DNA of 18,195 nt, taken from positions 1-18,195 of the forward strand of contig JAILFI010000032.1 of the NCBI GenBank assembly GCA_024697655.1, written 5' to 3'. The notes under the pieces were generated by a model, which was given only the letters and a program-made list of their open reading frames with translations, was not told where the DNA came from and searched no databases. Shown here one piece after another: positions 7,719 to 16,083 of the stretch (position 1 is its first letter; each line of letters starts with the position of its first letter). This DNA is from Clostridiales bacterium. GTDB lineage: Bacteria > Bacillota_A > Clostridia > Peptostreptococcales > Anaerovoracaceae. The translations under genes and the position numbers were made by a program.

Positions 7719-8254
7719 CAGATGCCTCCTTTCAAAAAGACACTGCGGTTCTCATATACATATTCCACCCCGCTGACGATCGTCATGACCAGAGATGCCC
7801 AGAGGAAGATCTGATCACCCGGAATACCGATGTAGGAGAACGGCCAGTTGTTGAGCAGCAGAAGCGGTACCGCGATCATCTGCAGGACCGTCTTCAGTTT
7901 GCCGGTCTTCCCCGCCGCGATGACCGTGCCGTCCGCCGCCGCGACAGTGCGCAGGCCGGAGACGATGAATTCGCGGAACAGAATGATAACGAGCATCCAG
8001 CCGGGCACGATCCCGACCTGGACCAGACAGATAAAGGCGGAATACACAAGGATCTTATCCGCCAGCGGATCCATGATCTTGCCGAAATTAGTGACGAGAC
8101 CGCGCTTTCTCGCGATCTGGCCGTCCAGCATGTCCGTCAGGCTTGCCAGGACGAACACGATCGTCGCGATGACATTGTGCCCCAGCAGATACAGAACGAT
8201 GAATACCGGTACGGCGAGGATCCTCGCCATGGTGAGTTTGTTTGGCAGATTCAT
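7718..8254 (-). CDS. pgsA: CDP-diacylglycerol--glycerol-3-phosphate 3-phosphatidyltransferase
   Basis: A 178-residue integral membrane enzyme that makes phosphatidylglycerol phosphate, the committed step of anionic phospholipid synthesis. The CDP-alcohol phosphotransferase motif D-x2-DG-x2-AR-x8-G-x3-D-x3-D is complete at Asp41, Asp44, Gly45, Ala48, Arg49, Gly58, Asp62 and Asp66. Several hydrophobic helices flank it, including residues about 12-40. The start has GGAAAGGA about 10 nt upstream, in a 19-bp gap after rimO. The C-terminus KGGI is encoded by the ribosome binding site of the next gene, cinA. Length is slightly below the usual 180-190. Confidence 0.95.
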   Translation of the reverse strand: MNLPNKLTMARILAVPVFIVLYLLGHNVIATIVFVLASLTDMLDGQIARKRGLVTNFGKIMDPLADKILVYSAFICLVQVGIVPGWMLVIILFREFIVSGLRTVAAADGTVIAAGKTGKLKTVLQMIAVPLLLLNNWPFSYIGIPGDQIFLWASLVMTIVSGVEYVYENRSVFLKGGI

Positions 8255-8273
8255 AAGTCAGTTATCCTTTCCG

Positions 8274-9629
8274 TCACTGTTCAGTGGCTTCCCCTACCAG
8301 ATCATAATCGAACGCATCGGTGATGCGCACTTTGACAAATTCGCCGGGGTGCAGGACCCGTTTGCTCGAGAACAGCACATTGTTGTCGATCCCCGGAGCA
8401 TCGTACCCGGTCCGGCCGATGTAGCATCCTTCTTCTTCGTCCTCTCCTTCCACGAGCACATCCAGGATACGGCCGACCTTTTCCTCGTTGCGCGACAGCG
8501 AGATCTCCACCTGTCTGCGCATGACCGCGTCGAGCCGTTCCGCTTTTACCGCTTCATCGATCTGCCCGGGCATCTGCGCGGCAGGTGTGCCGTCTTCGGG
8601 CGAATACATGAACGCGCCAAGACGCTCAAACCGCTGTTCTTCAACGAAATCAAGCAGTTCCTCGAAGTCTTCTTCCGTTTCTCCCGGGAAGCCGACGATC
8701 AGTGTCGTACGGATGTGCACGCCCGGGATGCCTGCGCGGATCTTCGCGAGCCGTTCCCGGATCATAGCGCCGTCCGAACGGCGCCGCATCGCTTTCAGGA
8801 TCCCGTCGGAAATGTGCTGGATCGGGATATCCAGGTATTTGCAGATCTTTTTTTCCTGCGCGATCGTCTCGATAAGTTCATCGGTGATGCGGTCCTCATA
8901 GCAGTACATGATGCGGATCCAGCGGATCTTGTCGATGCGGCAGAGATCGCGCAGCAGCTCCGCCAGTGCCAGTCTGCCGTAAAGATCGATGCCGTACGTC
9001 GTCGTATCCTGCGCAATGAGGATGATCTCCCTGACCCCCTCTTCCGCCAGATGACGCACTTCTGCGATGATCTTTTCCTTGGGGCGGCTGCGGTACGGTC
9101 CGCGGATCCCCGGGATGGCGCAGAACGTACACGCGTTATTGCAGCCTTCCGAGATCTTGACGGTCGCCGCGTAATGTACGCCGGCAAGCTTGCGGCAGGG
9201 AGATTCCAGTTCCTTGGTGTACGGGCGGATATGCATCTGGCGGCTGCCTTCATACGCCTCCAGCAATGCCGGCAGGCGGTCGTATTCATTGACTCCGATA
9301 AAGAGATCCACCTCGGGGATCTCCTTATAGAGTTCCTCGCCGTAGCGCTGTGACAGACACCCGGAAACAATCAGCAGTTTGCCGTACTGCGACATCGTAA
9401 AAATCGCCTCGATCGACTCCGTTTTGGCGTCGTTGATGAATCCGCACGTATTGACCATGACTGCGTCGATGGCAGCCATCTCCGGTGAATCCAGATCAAA
9501 ATCCACTTTGTCCGAGATATCGTCGTTGGCGAGCGTCACGGTGTGGCCGGCTGCTTCGAGGATCCCTGCAGCCACCTGACTGTCATTGAAGTTTTTCGGG
9601 CACCCGAGGGTGTAGATGAGAATATTCAT
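8274..9629 (-). CDS. rimO: Ribosomal protein uS12 methylthiotransferase (radical SAM)
   Basis: A 451-residue iron-sulfur enzyme that adds a methylthio group to the conserved aspartate of ribosomal protein S12. The N-terminal UPF0004 domain has cysteines C10 (LGCPKN), C62 (NTCGF) and C91 (SGCLSQRYG). The radical SAM CxxxCxxC is C163, C167 and C170 (GCNNACTFC). A TRAM domain closes the protein. GCPKN favours RimO over the tRNA enzyme MiaB. The C10-C62 interval is longer than the roughly 36 residues usual in RimO, owing to an acidic insert around residues 35-52. The start has AGGA 9 nt upstream. It lies between ftsK (31 bp) and pgsA (19 bp), a conserved Bacillota arrangement. Confidence 0.95.
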   Translation of the reverse strand: MNILIYTLGCPKNFNDSQVAAGILEAAGHTVTLANDDISDKVDFDLDSPEMAAIDAVMVNTCGFINDAKTESIEAIFTMSQYGKLLIVSGCLSQRYGEELYKEIPEVDLFIGVNEYDRLPALLEAYEGSRQMHIRPYTKELESPCRKLAGVHYAATVKISEGCNNACTFCAIPGIRGPYRSRPKEKIIAEVRHLAEEGVREIILIAQDTTTYGIDLYGRLALAELLRDLCRIDKIRWIRIMYCYEDRITDELIETIAQEKKICKYLDIPIQHISDGILKAMRRRSDGAMIRERLAKIRAGIPGVHIRTTLIVGFPGETEEDFEELLDFVEEQRFERLGAFMYSPEDGTPAAQMPGQIDEAVKAERLDAVMRRQVEISLSRNEEKVGRILDVLVEGEDEEEGCYIGRTGYDAPGIDNNVLFSSKRVLHPGEFVKVRITDAFDYDLVGEATEQ

Positions 9630-9660
9630 TCTGCTGTATCCTGCTTCTTCCTGTCTCCGG

Positions 9661-12630
9661 TCACATGTTCTCTTTCATCTGCCGGAATTCTTCTTCCGAG
9701 AGCAGCACCTGCCGCGGCCGGGACCCGTCCGCGGGGCCGATGATCCCCCGGTCTTCCAGTGCGTCGATGATCCGTGCCGCACGGTTGTACCCGATGCGGA
9801 AACGCCTCTGCAGCATGGAAACCGATGCCTGTCCGCTGTCGACGACGGTTTCGATCGCATCCATCATGAGTTCGTCTTCTTCGTCGTCAAAGCCGGCCGC
9901 CGTTCCCTTTTCAAGGTGGCTGGTAAGCGATTCGTCGTAATGTGCCTCCCCGCCCTTGCGCTTGACGTAAGCGATGACCTTTTCGACTTCTTCGTCGGAG
10001 ACGAACGGGCCCTGGATACGCTTCGGTTTGTTCAGATCCTGCGGTTTGAACAGCATGTCGCCGTTGCCGACCAGTTTTTCCGCACCGATCATATCGATGA
10101 TCGTCCGGCTGTCCACCTGCGAAGAGACCATGAACGCGATCCGGCTCGGGATGTTGGCCTTGATGAGGCCGGTGATAACGTCGACCGAAGGCCGCTGGGT
10201 CGCCAGGATCAGATGCATCCCGGCTGCACGCGCAAGCTGTGCCAGCCGGCAAACAGCATCTTCTACCTGCGACTTGGCGACCATCATAAGGTCGGCCATT
10301 TCATCGATGATAATAACGATTTGCGGCAGGATCTCTTCTTTCTTGCCGCTCTGATCCATCTTGGCATTGTAACCGCCAATATCACGGACACCGGCGCTTG
10401 CGAATTTCTTGTAGCGGGACGTCATCTCCGCGACCGCCCACTGGAGTGCCGCCGATGCCTTTGTCGGATCGGTGACGACCGGAATCAGAAGATGCGGGAT
10501 GCCGTTGTAATTGCCCAGTTCGACCATCTTCGGATCGACCATGATAAGCTTGACTTCCTCCGGTGTTGCTTTATACAGCAAACTGATGATGATCGAGTTG
10601 ATGCATACCGATTTGCCGGAGCCGGTCGCCCCGGCGATGAGCATATGCGGCATCTTGGCGATATCCGCCACGACCGCTTTGCCGCCGATATCGCGGCCGA
10701 CCGTGAAGGCCAGTTTTGACTTGTGTGTCTGGAATTCCTCAGATTCGAGGATCTCGCGGATGCCGACCATCTCGCGTTGTTCATTCTCGATCTCGATGCC
10801 GACCGCGGCTTTGCCCGGGATCGGTGCCTCGATACGGATGCTCCGCGCGCGCATGCTGAGCGCCAGATCATCGGACAGATTGGTGATGCTGCTGACCTTG
10901 ACACCCCTTGCGGGTTCGACTTCATACCGGGTCACAGACGGCCCTGCGATGACGTTGACGACCTTGGCATTGACGCCGAAACTCTCGAGCGTCGTCTCGA
11001 GAAGTTCTGCACGTTCCTCCAGCATATGGCGGTCGACGACCTGTTTGCTCTTCTTCGGCACCGGGTTGAGCAGATTTGTCTTCGGAAGCGCATAGGTGTA
11101 GTCCTGTCTGGTCGTGCCGACCACGCTTTCCTTGCTCTCTGTCACCGATGCAGCTGTCGCGACGCTGTCTCCGCCGACCTCGAATTCCGCCGGGCGGTGG
11201 ATCGCCGCCGGCTGTTCAGCCTTCGGCTCCGCCGGTGTTGTCCGGACTGCGGCGGCAGCTGCGGCTGCCGTCCCGGCAGGTGTTTCCGTACGGGGCTGTT
11301 CCGGGGCAGGTTTCTGCTCCTGCGGATGGTACGTTTCCGCCAGTTTGCTGTCGTCCAGGAACCCGATATGCCGGGGATCCTGCGACTGCAGCACCGCATC
11401 TCTGGCGGCCGCTTCCTCCGGACTCATCGGGGCGATGTTCTCGATCGGCTCGTAGGCATCGGTCTGCGACGCCGTCCCGCCCGGGACTGCAGTCCCTTCC
11501 TGCAGGGCGTCAGGCGCAAACGCCTGCCACTGCATGGCCTTGTTGTCTTCCGCACCGTCTTCCATGGCGAGTGCGTCGCGGAAGGAAACGATATTCGGCT
11601 TTTCACGTTCGTAGCCTTTGCCGATATGATCCGGCTCGCTGCCATCGAGTCCGTATCCGGCCGGGGTCTCCTTCTTTCCGAAATGATCGCCGTCCTGCAC
11701 CATCTGCATGATGTTTTTCTGATTGTCAGGCAGCTTCTTCAGATCCTTTGCGTAGTTTGATTTCGGCGCGCGGCGGACAGGTTCTTCCACCGGTGCTGCC
11801 ATCTGTTCCGCGATATCGGAGAGTGGTTTGTAATCAACGCTTGTCTGCCGCCCGGCTTTGGCGACAGCTTCTTTCTTTGCGGCTTTTTCCGCCTCGAGAG
11901 CCGCTTCTTTCTGCGCAGCGATACGCGCTTCTTCGCGCTTGAGTTCTTTGCGCTCCAGACGCATCGCTTTGCGTTCGCGCGCTTTCTCGAAGAACGCACT
12001 GATCGGAGTGTTGATCAGGAGCATCAGCACGATCAGAACGATCAGCACAGCGACGATGATCAAACCGGCTTTCCCGAGCAGATCATACAGACCGCCCCCC
12101 GCGTACATACCGAAGACGCCGCCGTTTTCAAGCAGTTTTCCATGCTCGTAGATATCCTTGAACCCAAGGATGCCGTACTTGACCGTTCCGACGAATCTGA
12201 CCGCATTGAGCAGATCGACCGCCAGAAACAGGATGACCAGCAGCACCGCTGTCTTTCCGCGGAACGGGATCGCGCCGCCGATCATCGCGAGGATGACGTA
12301 GATGATCAGAAAGTACGGCAGGAAATATGCGCCAAAACCAAAGCAACCCTTGAGGAAGCCGCCGATGAAGCCGCCGACCGCACCCGCAAGGTGCGTCTGC
12401 AGCGCGATGATCAGGAAGATGCCCACCGCGAGCAGCACGATCGAAGCGATGTCATTGCGGACCATCCTGGTCTTCGGGTCTGTTTCCCGTGCGGCCTGTT
12501 TTTTTGTACTTTTGCTCGCAGAAGAAGACGAACGGTCGGATGACTTGCTTTTCGCCGCTGTCGTTTTCTGGTTCGTTGTTTTATTCTTGCTCCCGGGCGG
12601 TCTGCCCGGTCCGCGTTTTTTCTCTGCCAT
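9661..12630 (-). CDS. ftsK: FtsK/SpoIIIE-family DNA translocase
   Basis: A 989-residue membrane-anchored ATPase that pumps chromosomal DNA through the division or sporulation septum. Residues 1-58 are basic and low-complexity, with an AT-hook-like [12 protein letters not shown] at 6-17. Hydrophobic segments lie at about 61-80, 99-120, 126-145 and 187-207. A charged helix (about 214-262) and a long Pro/Glu/Ala-rich linker (to about 530) lead into the motor. Walker A GATGSGKS is at about 667-674 and Walker [11 protein letters not shown] at 771-780. The C-terminal gamma winged helix contains [17 protein letters not shown]. It is about 200 residues longer than B. subtilis SpoIIIE, mainly in the linker. 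The start has AAAGGATGG upstream. Whether it serves division (FtsK) or sporulation (SpoIIIE) cannot be told here. Confidence 0.95.
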   Translation of the reverse strand: MAEKKRGPGRPPGSKNKTTNQKTTAAKSKSSDRSSSSASKSTKKQAARETDPKTRMVRNDIASIVLLAVGIFLIIALQTHLAGAVGGFIGGFLKGCFGFGAYFLPYFLIIYVILAMIGGAIPFRGKTAVLLVILFLAVDLLNAVRFVGTVKYGILGFKDIYEHGKLLENGGVFGMYAGGGLYDLLGKAGLIIVAVLIVLIVLMLLINTPISAFFEKARERKAMRLERKELKREEARIAAQKEAALEAEKAAKKEAVAKAGRQTSVDYKPLSDIAEQMAAPVEEPVRRAPKSNYAKDLKKLPDNQKNIMQMVQDGDHFGKKETPAGYGLDGSEPDHIGKGYEREKPNIVSFRDALAMEDGAEDNKAMQWQAFAPDALQEGTAVPGGTASQTDAYEPIENIAPMSPEEAAARDAVLQSQDPRHIGFLDDSKLAETYHPQEQKPAPEQPRTETPAGTAAAAAAAVRTTPAEPKAEQPAAIHRPAEFEVGGDSVATAASVTESKESVVGTTRQDYTYALPKTNLLNPVPKKSKQVVDRHMLEERAELLETTLESFGVNAKVVNVIAGPSVTRYEVEPARGVKVSSITNLSDDLALSMRARSIRIEAPIPGKAAVGIEIENEQREMVGIREILESEEFQTHKSKLAFTVGRDIGGKAVVADIAKMPHMLIAGATGSGKSVCINSIIISLLYKATPEEVKLIMVDPKMVELGNYNGIPHLLIPVVTDPTKASAALQWAVAEMTSRYKKFASAGVRDIGGYNAKMDQSGKKEEILPQIVIIIDEMADLMMVAKSQVEDAVCRLAQLARAAGMHLILATQRPSVDVITGLIKANIPSRIAFMVSSQVDSRTIIDMIGAEKLVGNGDMLFKPQDLNKPKRIQGPFVSDEEVEKVIAYVKRKGGEAHYDESLTSHLEKGTAAGFDDEEDELMMDAIETVVDSGQASVSMLQRRFRIGYNRAARIIDALEDRGIIGPADGSRPRQVLLSEEEFRQMKENM

Positions 12631-12651
12631 GATCCATCCTTTTCTGATTGA

Positions 12652-13497
12652 TTAAGCAATGAACAGTCCGTAAATCAGGACGAAGGCGCCAAGCACCCAT
12701 GTATAACCACTGAAGATCGTCAGTTTGTTCGCAACGACCACACGGATCATCGCCTTGATCGCCGCATAGCCGGAGACTGCCGCCACGATCATACCGACGA
12801 TGACAGGCCCCATAGCGATCCCCTGTGTCCCCATTTCGATCGCATCCGGCAGTTCCATCAGGAAAGAGCCGAGGATCGAAGGGATCGAGATCAGGAAGGC
12901 GAACTTGACGGCAAACTCCCGGTTGAGCTGCGTCAGCAGACCGCCGAAAAGCGTGGAACCCGAGCGGGAAATGCCCGGCGTGATCGCGATACCTTGCATA
13001 ACACCGATGAAGACGGCGTTGCGGTAGTTCATCTCCATCACGTGCTTCCTGGACGCACCGACGCGCTGCGCGAGGAACAGCAAGGTGCCGGTGATAAGAA
13101 GACCGCAGCCGATGGCGACCAGACTGGCGTAGAACGACTCGAACAGATCGTTGAACAACAGGCCGATGATTGCCGTCGGGATCGTCGCCACGATGATCAT
13201 CACGCCAAGCCGGCGCGTTTCATTCTTGTTGACCTGCAGTCCTTTTCCGGTACAGATGTCCTTGATCGTTGCGCCAAGCTCTTTCACAAGTTCAACGATA
13301 TCTTTCCAATATGCGACAAAGACCGCCACGAGCGTGCCCATATGCAGCAGGACCGTGAAGATCAGGACGCTGTCCCCTTCGATCCCGAAAAAGTACTGCA
13401 GCAGAGCCAGATGCCCGGAACTCGAGATCGGCAGGAATTCCGCCAGTCCCTGGACCAGTCCGAGAATGATCGCTTTCATGTATGTCAGTGCTTCCAA
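12652..13497 (-). CDS. uppP: Undecaprenyl-diphosphatase (bacitracin-resistance type)
   Basis: A 281-residue polytopic membrane enzyme that dephosphorylates undecaprenyl pyrophosphate, recycling the lipid carrier for peptidoglycan and wall polymers; extra copies give bacitracin resistance. The two active-site motifs are present: QGLAEFLPISSSGHL at residues 16-30 and PGISRSGST at 174-182, amid many hydrophobic helices. The TTG at 13497 is chosen as start because GGAGG lies 7 nt upstream and the resulting N-terminus MEALTYMKAIILG fits the family. The ATG at 13479 has no ribosome binding site, and an in-frame ATG at 13542 would add non-family residues. It appears to be the first gene of the uppP-ftsK-rimO-pgsA-cinA operon, with 21 bp before ftsK. 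Confidence 0.93.
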   Translation of the reverse strand: MEALTYMKAIILGLVQGLAEFLPISSSGHLALLQYFFGIEGDSVLIFTVLLHMGTLVAVFVAYWKDIVELVKELGATIKDICTGKGLQVNKNETRRLGVMIIVATIPTAIIGLLFNDLFESFYASLVAIGCGLLITGTLLFLAQRVGASRKHVMEMNYRNAVFIGVMQGIAITPGISRSGSTLFGGLLTQLNREFAVKFAFLISIPSILGSFLMELPDAIEMGTQGIAMGPVIVGMIVAAVSGYAAIKAMIRVVVANKLTIFSGYTWVLGAFVLIYGLFIA

Positions 13498-13575
13498 GTA
13501 TATACCTCCGGATGATGCAGCCTCTGCGCGGTTCTCACACACGCACGGCCGGCATCGTCAAATATCAACAGGGTG

Positions 13576-13594
13576 TTTTGTGTTTTGCACAAAA
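13576..13594. repeat. Inverted repeat TTTTGTG-N5-CACAAAA upstream of uppP
   Basis: TTTTGTG (13576-13582) and CACAAAA (13588-13594) are perfect 7-bp complements with loop TTTTG. On the minus strand it would lie just downstream of the putative uppP -10 box, where an operator or a 5'-leader hairpin could act. It lacks the GC stem expected of a terminator. Confidence 0.5.
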
Positions 13595-13605
13595 TAATTC
13601 ATAAT

Positions 13606-13611
13606 ATTGTA
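13606..13611 (-). promoter_or_regulatory. Possible -10 box for the uppP operon
   Basis: The minus strand reads TACAAT, about 110 nt upstream of the uppP TTG. The hexamer at 17-nt spacing is TACACA, a weak -35 that lies in the direct-repeat region 13618-13633. Confidence 0.4.
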
Positions 13612-13617
13612 CCACAT

Positions 13618-13633
13618 CTTGTGTTGCTTGTGT
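13618..13633. repeat. Direct repeat CTTGTGT-TG-CTTGTGT in the uppP/asd intergenic region
   Basis: CTTGTGT occurs at 13618-13624 and again at 13627-13633, a 9-bp period, over the likely -35 region of the uppP promoter and about 35 bp upstream of the asd -35 box. It could be a tandem regulator site, but chance is not excluded. Confidence 0.35.
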
Positions 13634-13667
13634 ACAGGAATCGCCCATAAAGTGGGAAATTTAGCCA

Positions 13668-13696
13668 TTGTTTCCCTGTCAGACGAATGATATAAT
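13668..13696 (+). promoter_or_regulatory. Sigma-A promoter for asd
   Basis: TTGTTT (13668-13673), a 17-nt spacer, then a perfect TATAAT (13691-13696). Transcription should start near 13703, leaving a leader of only about 25 nt, so there is no room for a lysine riboswitch of the kind that controls asd in some Bacillota. Confidence 0.75.
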
Positions 13697-13728
13697 AACT
13701 CTAATTTCGATTTTTACAGGAGGAACAA

Positions 13729-14736
13729 ATGATGAATAAGAAACCCAATCTTGCAGTTGTCGGCGTCACCGGTGTTGTCGGAACCACGTTCCTCAAGGTG
13801 CTCGAAGAGAACGATTTCCCGTTTGAGAACCTCTACTTCATGGCGTCCGCCAGATCTGCAGGCAAAACCATCACTTTCAAAGGCAAGGACTACGTCGTCG
13901 AGGAACTGACCGAGCATTCGTTCGACAAGCCGATCGACATCGCCCTGTTCTCCGCAGGCGGCAGCGTCAGCGAAAAGTTCGCGCCGATCGCCGCGGCCCA
14001 CGGTGTCACGGTCGTCGACAACTCCAGCCAGTGGAGAATGGACCCGGATGTTCCGCTGGTCGTTCCGGAAGTCAATCCGGAAGCAGTTAAAGATGTCAAG
14101 AAAGGGATTATTGCAAACCCGAACTGCTCCACGATCCAGGCCATGCTGCCCCTGAAGGCGCTGCATGACAAATACGGCATCAAACGCATCGTCTATTCGA
14201 CTTATCAGGCGGTCTCCGGCGCGGGCATGAAGGGCATCAACGATCTGAAAAACGGGATGGCGGGCAATGATACCTGCGTAGCCTTCCCCCACCCGATCGC
14301 GGGCAACTGCCTGCCGCAGATCGACGTCTTCCTCGACAACGGCTATACCAAGGAAGAGATGAAGATGATCAACGAAACGCACAAGATCCTCGGTGATGAT
14401 ACCATCCCGGTGACCGCGACCTGCGTCCGCGTCCCTGTCTTCGACAGCCACAGCGAATCCATCAATGTCGAGCTGAAGACCCCGTTCGAAAGCATCGATG
14501 AGATCAGAGAGTGCTTCGCGGCCTTCCCGGGCATCGTCGTGCAGGACGATCCGGCGAACAGCGTATACCCGCTCGCCAGAGAAGCTGCCGGCAAGAACGA
14601 AGTCTTCGTCGGACGTATCCGCCGCGACTTCTCCGTCGAGAACGGCATCAACTTCTGGTGCGTTTCCGACAACATCCGCAAAGGGGCTGCGACGAACACC
14701 GTCCAGATCGCGGAGACCCTGCTCAGCGAAGAGTAA
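13729..14736 (+). CDS. asd: Aspartate-semialdehyde dehydrogenase
   Basis: A 335-residue cytosolic enzyme that reduces aspartyl phosphate to aspartate semialdehyde, the branch point to lysine/diaminopimelate, threonine and methionine. The N-terminal Rossmann motif VVGVTGVVGTTF is at residues 10-21. The catalytic cysteine is Cys133 in NPNCSTIQ, and Arg234 with His241 in VRVPVFDSHSE supply the substrate-binding and acid/base residues. Length is normal for the family. AGGAGG (13718-13723) precedes ATG by 5 nt, and a second ATG immediately follows, so either can be used. It is transcribed alone, with a strong terminator 20 bp downstream. Diaminopimelate supply for the wall is thematically related to divergent uppP. 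Confidence 0.96.
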   Translation: MMNKKPNLAVVGVTGVVGTTFLKVLEENDFPFENLYFMASARSAGKTITFKGKDYVVEELTEHSFDKPIDIALFSAGGSVSEKFAPIAAAHGVTVVDNSSQWRMDPDVPLVVPEVNPEAVKDVKKGIIANPNCSTIQAMLPLKALHDKYGIKRIVYSTYQAVSGAGMKGINDLKNGMAGNDTCVAFPHPIAGNCLPQIDVFLDNGYTKEEMKMINETHKILGDDTIPVTATCVRVPVFDSHSESINVELKTPFESIDEIRECFAAFPGIVVQDDPANSVYPLAREAAGKNEVFVGRIRRDFSVENGINFWCVSDNIRKGAATNTVQIAETLLSEE

Positions 14737-14749
14737 ACACCATTCGTAC

Positions 14750-14785
14750 AAAAGACGACCCCCGCATGCCATGCGGGGGTCTTTT
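14750..14785. terminator. Strong terminator after asd, shared with the convergent PLP-enzyme gene
   Basis: GACCCCCGCAT (14757-14767), loop GCC, ATGCGGGGGTC (14771-14781) form a perfect 11-bp stem followed by TTTT. The A4 at 14750-14753 gives a T-run after a GAC on the minus strand, so it can serve both convergent genes. Confidence 0.94.
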
Positions 14786-14837
14786 ATTTGCATTCACTCT
14801 TTCCGTGCCACACTGCACTGCTGTTTCGTGCAGCAGC

Positions 14838-16040
14838 TCAGATCTGCGCGAGCGCCTGTTCGAAGTCCGCGATGATATCCGCCGGGTCTTCGAGCCCGAT
14901 GGAGAGCCGCAGCAGGCCCATCGAGACGCCTGCCGCCTCACGGTCCGCCGGATCCATGTAGCGGTGCGATGTCTTGCCCGGGAAGATGATGATCGTTGCA
15001 TAGCTGGCGAGTGTCGGAACGAGTTTGACATTCTTAAGGGCTGCGATGAGCTTGCAGGCACCTTCCTCCCCGCCTTCCACATCGAATGCGACCATGCCGC
15101 TGGCCATGCCGTTCTCAAAGCACCGGTCCGCGACTTCTTTATACGGGGAGCTGTCGAGCCCTGAATAGTATACCTTCTTGATCTTCGGATGCTTCTCAAG
15201 CCACTCGGCGACCGCTTTTGCATTGGCTGAATGCGCGCGCATGCGCAGATCCAGCGTCCGGAGGCTGCGGATCAGGAGCCACGCTTCGAAGGGGCCAATG
15301 ATCGCGCCGGACTGTGTGAACTGATGGAAGACCGGAGTCATGTCCTCATTGCTGCCGCAGGAGATCCCGCCGGTGATGTCGCTGTGTCCGCACAGATACT
15401 TCGTAACGCTCTCAACGACCATGTCCGCGCCAAGATCGAGCGGCCGGCAGACCGGCGGCGTCGCGAAGGAGTTGTCCACGATCAGTTTGCAGCCGTGCTT
15501 GTGCGCCATCTCGGCGGCAAACGGAATGTCCGCCGCGACCATCAGCGGGTTGCAGATCGTTTCGGTATAGACGAGTTTGGTATTCGGGCGGAACGCCGCC
15601 TCAAAAGCTTCCCTGTCCTCGAAATCAACGAAAGTCGTCTCGACCCCGAAGCGCGCCAGATCGTCCTTCAGATAAAGGAATACGTCGCCGTACAGCACCG
15701 GTGAACTGACGATGTGATCGCCGGTCTTGATGTGCGCCAGAATGGTATTGATGATCGCCGCCATGCCGGAGGAGAAGAGGACCGCTCTTTCCCCGTTTTC
15801 CGCCTGTGCGACCATCTCCGCAGCTGCGTCGATCGTCGGGTTGCCGCAGCGCGTATAGATATAACCGAATTTTTCTTCTTCATAGACCGCGTCCAGCGTC
15901 TCGAGATCGTCGTAGATAAAGGCGGAAGACATATGCATCGGCGTCACGATCGGCACTGTCAATGCCATCGCATCCGCCATCTTCTTCCCTGTCTCATAGC
16001 CGCAGGCCTGTGCCATTTTCGTACGCAGACTCTTTTCCAT
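14838..16040 (-). CDS. Cys/Met-metabolism PLP-dependent enzyme (methionine gamma-lyase / cystathionine synthase-lyase type)
   Basis: A 400-residue cytosolic fold-type I PLP enzyme. Visible landmarks are YTRCGNPT (62-69), SSGMAAI (90-96), Asp189 in VDNSFATP and the PLP lysine Lys214 in SVTKYLCGHSD, with a conserved RLSIG near the C-terminus. The family covers gamma-synthases, beta- and gamma-lyases and O-acetylhomoserine sulfhydrylases, and sequence alone does not separate them. At the YGC position of methionine gamma-lyases this protein reads Y117-G-D119, so gamma-lyase activity is uncertain. It starts 43 bp after a homocysteine methyltransferase gene, with AAAGGAGA 7 nt before ATG, which argues for a role in methionine, homocysteine or cysteine interconversion. 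Confidence 0.85.
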   Translation of the reverse strand: MEKSLRTKMAQACGYETGKKMADAMALTVPIVTPMHMSSAFIYDDLETLDAVYEEEKFGYIYTRCGNPTIDAAAEMVAQAENGERAVLFSSGMAAIINTILAHIKTGDHIVSSPVLYGDVFLYLKDDLARFGVETTFVDFEDREAFEAAFRPNTKLVYTETICNPLMVAADIPFAAEMAHKHGCKLIVDNSFATPPVCRPLDLGADMVVESVTKYLCGHSDITGGISCGSNEDMTPVFHQFTQSGAIIGPFEAWLLIRSLRTLDLRMRAHSANAKAVAEWLEKHPKIKKVYYSGLDSSPYKEVADRCFENGMASGMVAFDVEGGEEGACKLIAALKNVKLVPTLASYATIIIFPGKTSHRYMDPADREAAGVSMGLLRLSIGLEDPADIIADFEQALAQI

Positions 16041-16083
16041 CTGATTTCTCCTTTCAAAAGGTTCTGATATGGTAAATGTCTAT

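Noticed and set aside
6504..7814. A 436-codon plus-strand open frame opposite cinA and the end of pgsA
   Set aside because: It is antisense to genes with clear family motifs, has no ribosome binding site or recognisable domain, and has the Arg/His/Asp-rich composition produced by reading GC-rich codons backwards.
9616..11760. Two long plus-strand open frames (367 and 345 codons) opposite ftsK
   Set aside because: Both lie fully antisense to the FtsK motor and linker coding sequence, show no domain signatures, and are explained by third-position GC bias.
13498..13728. Possible lysine riboswitch or T-box upstream of asd
   Set aside because: The predicted asd transcript has a leader of about 25 nt, and no T-box sequence or terminator/antiterminator pair is visible in the 231-bp gap.
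13714..14793. A 359-codon minus-strand open frame opposite asd
   Set aside because: It spans the asd gene and even its terminator, has no ribosome binding site, and asd itself has all catalytic residues.
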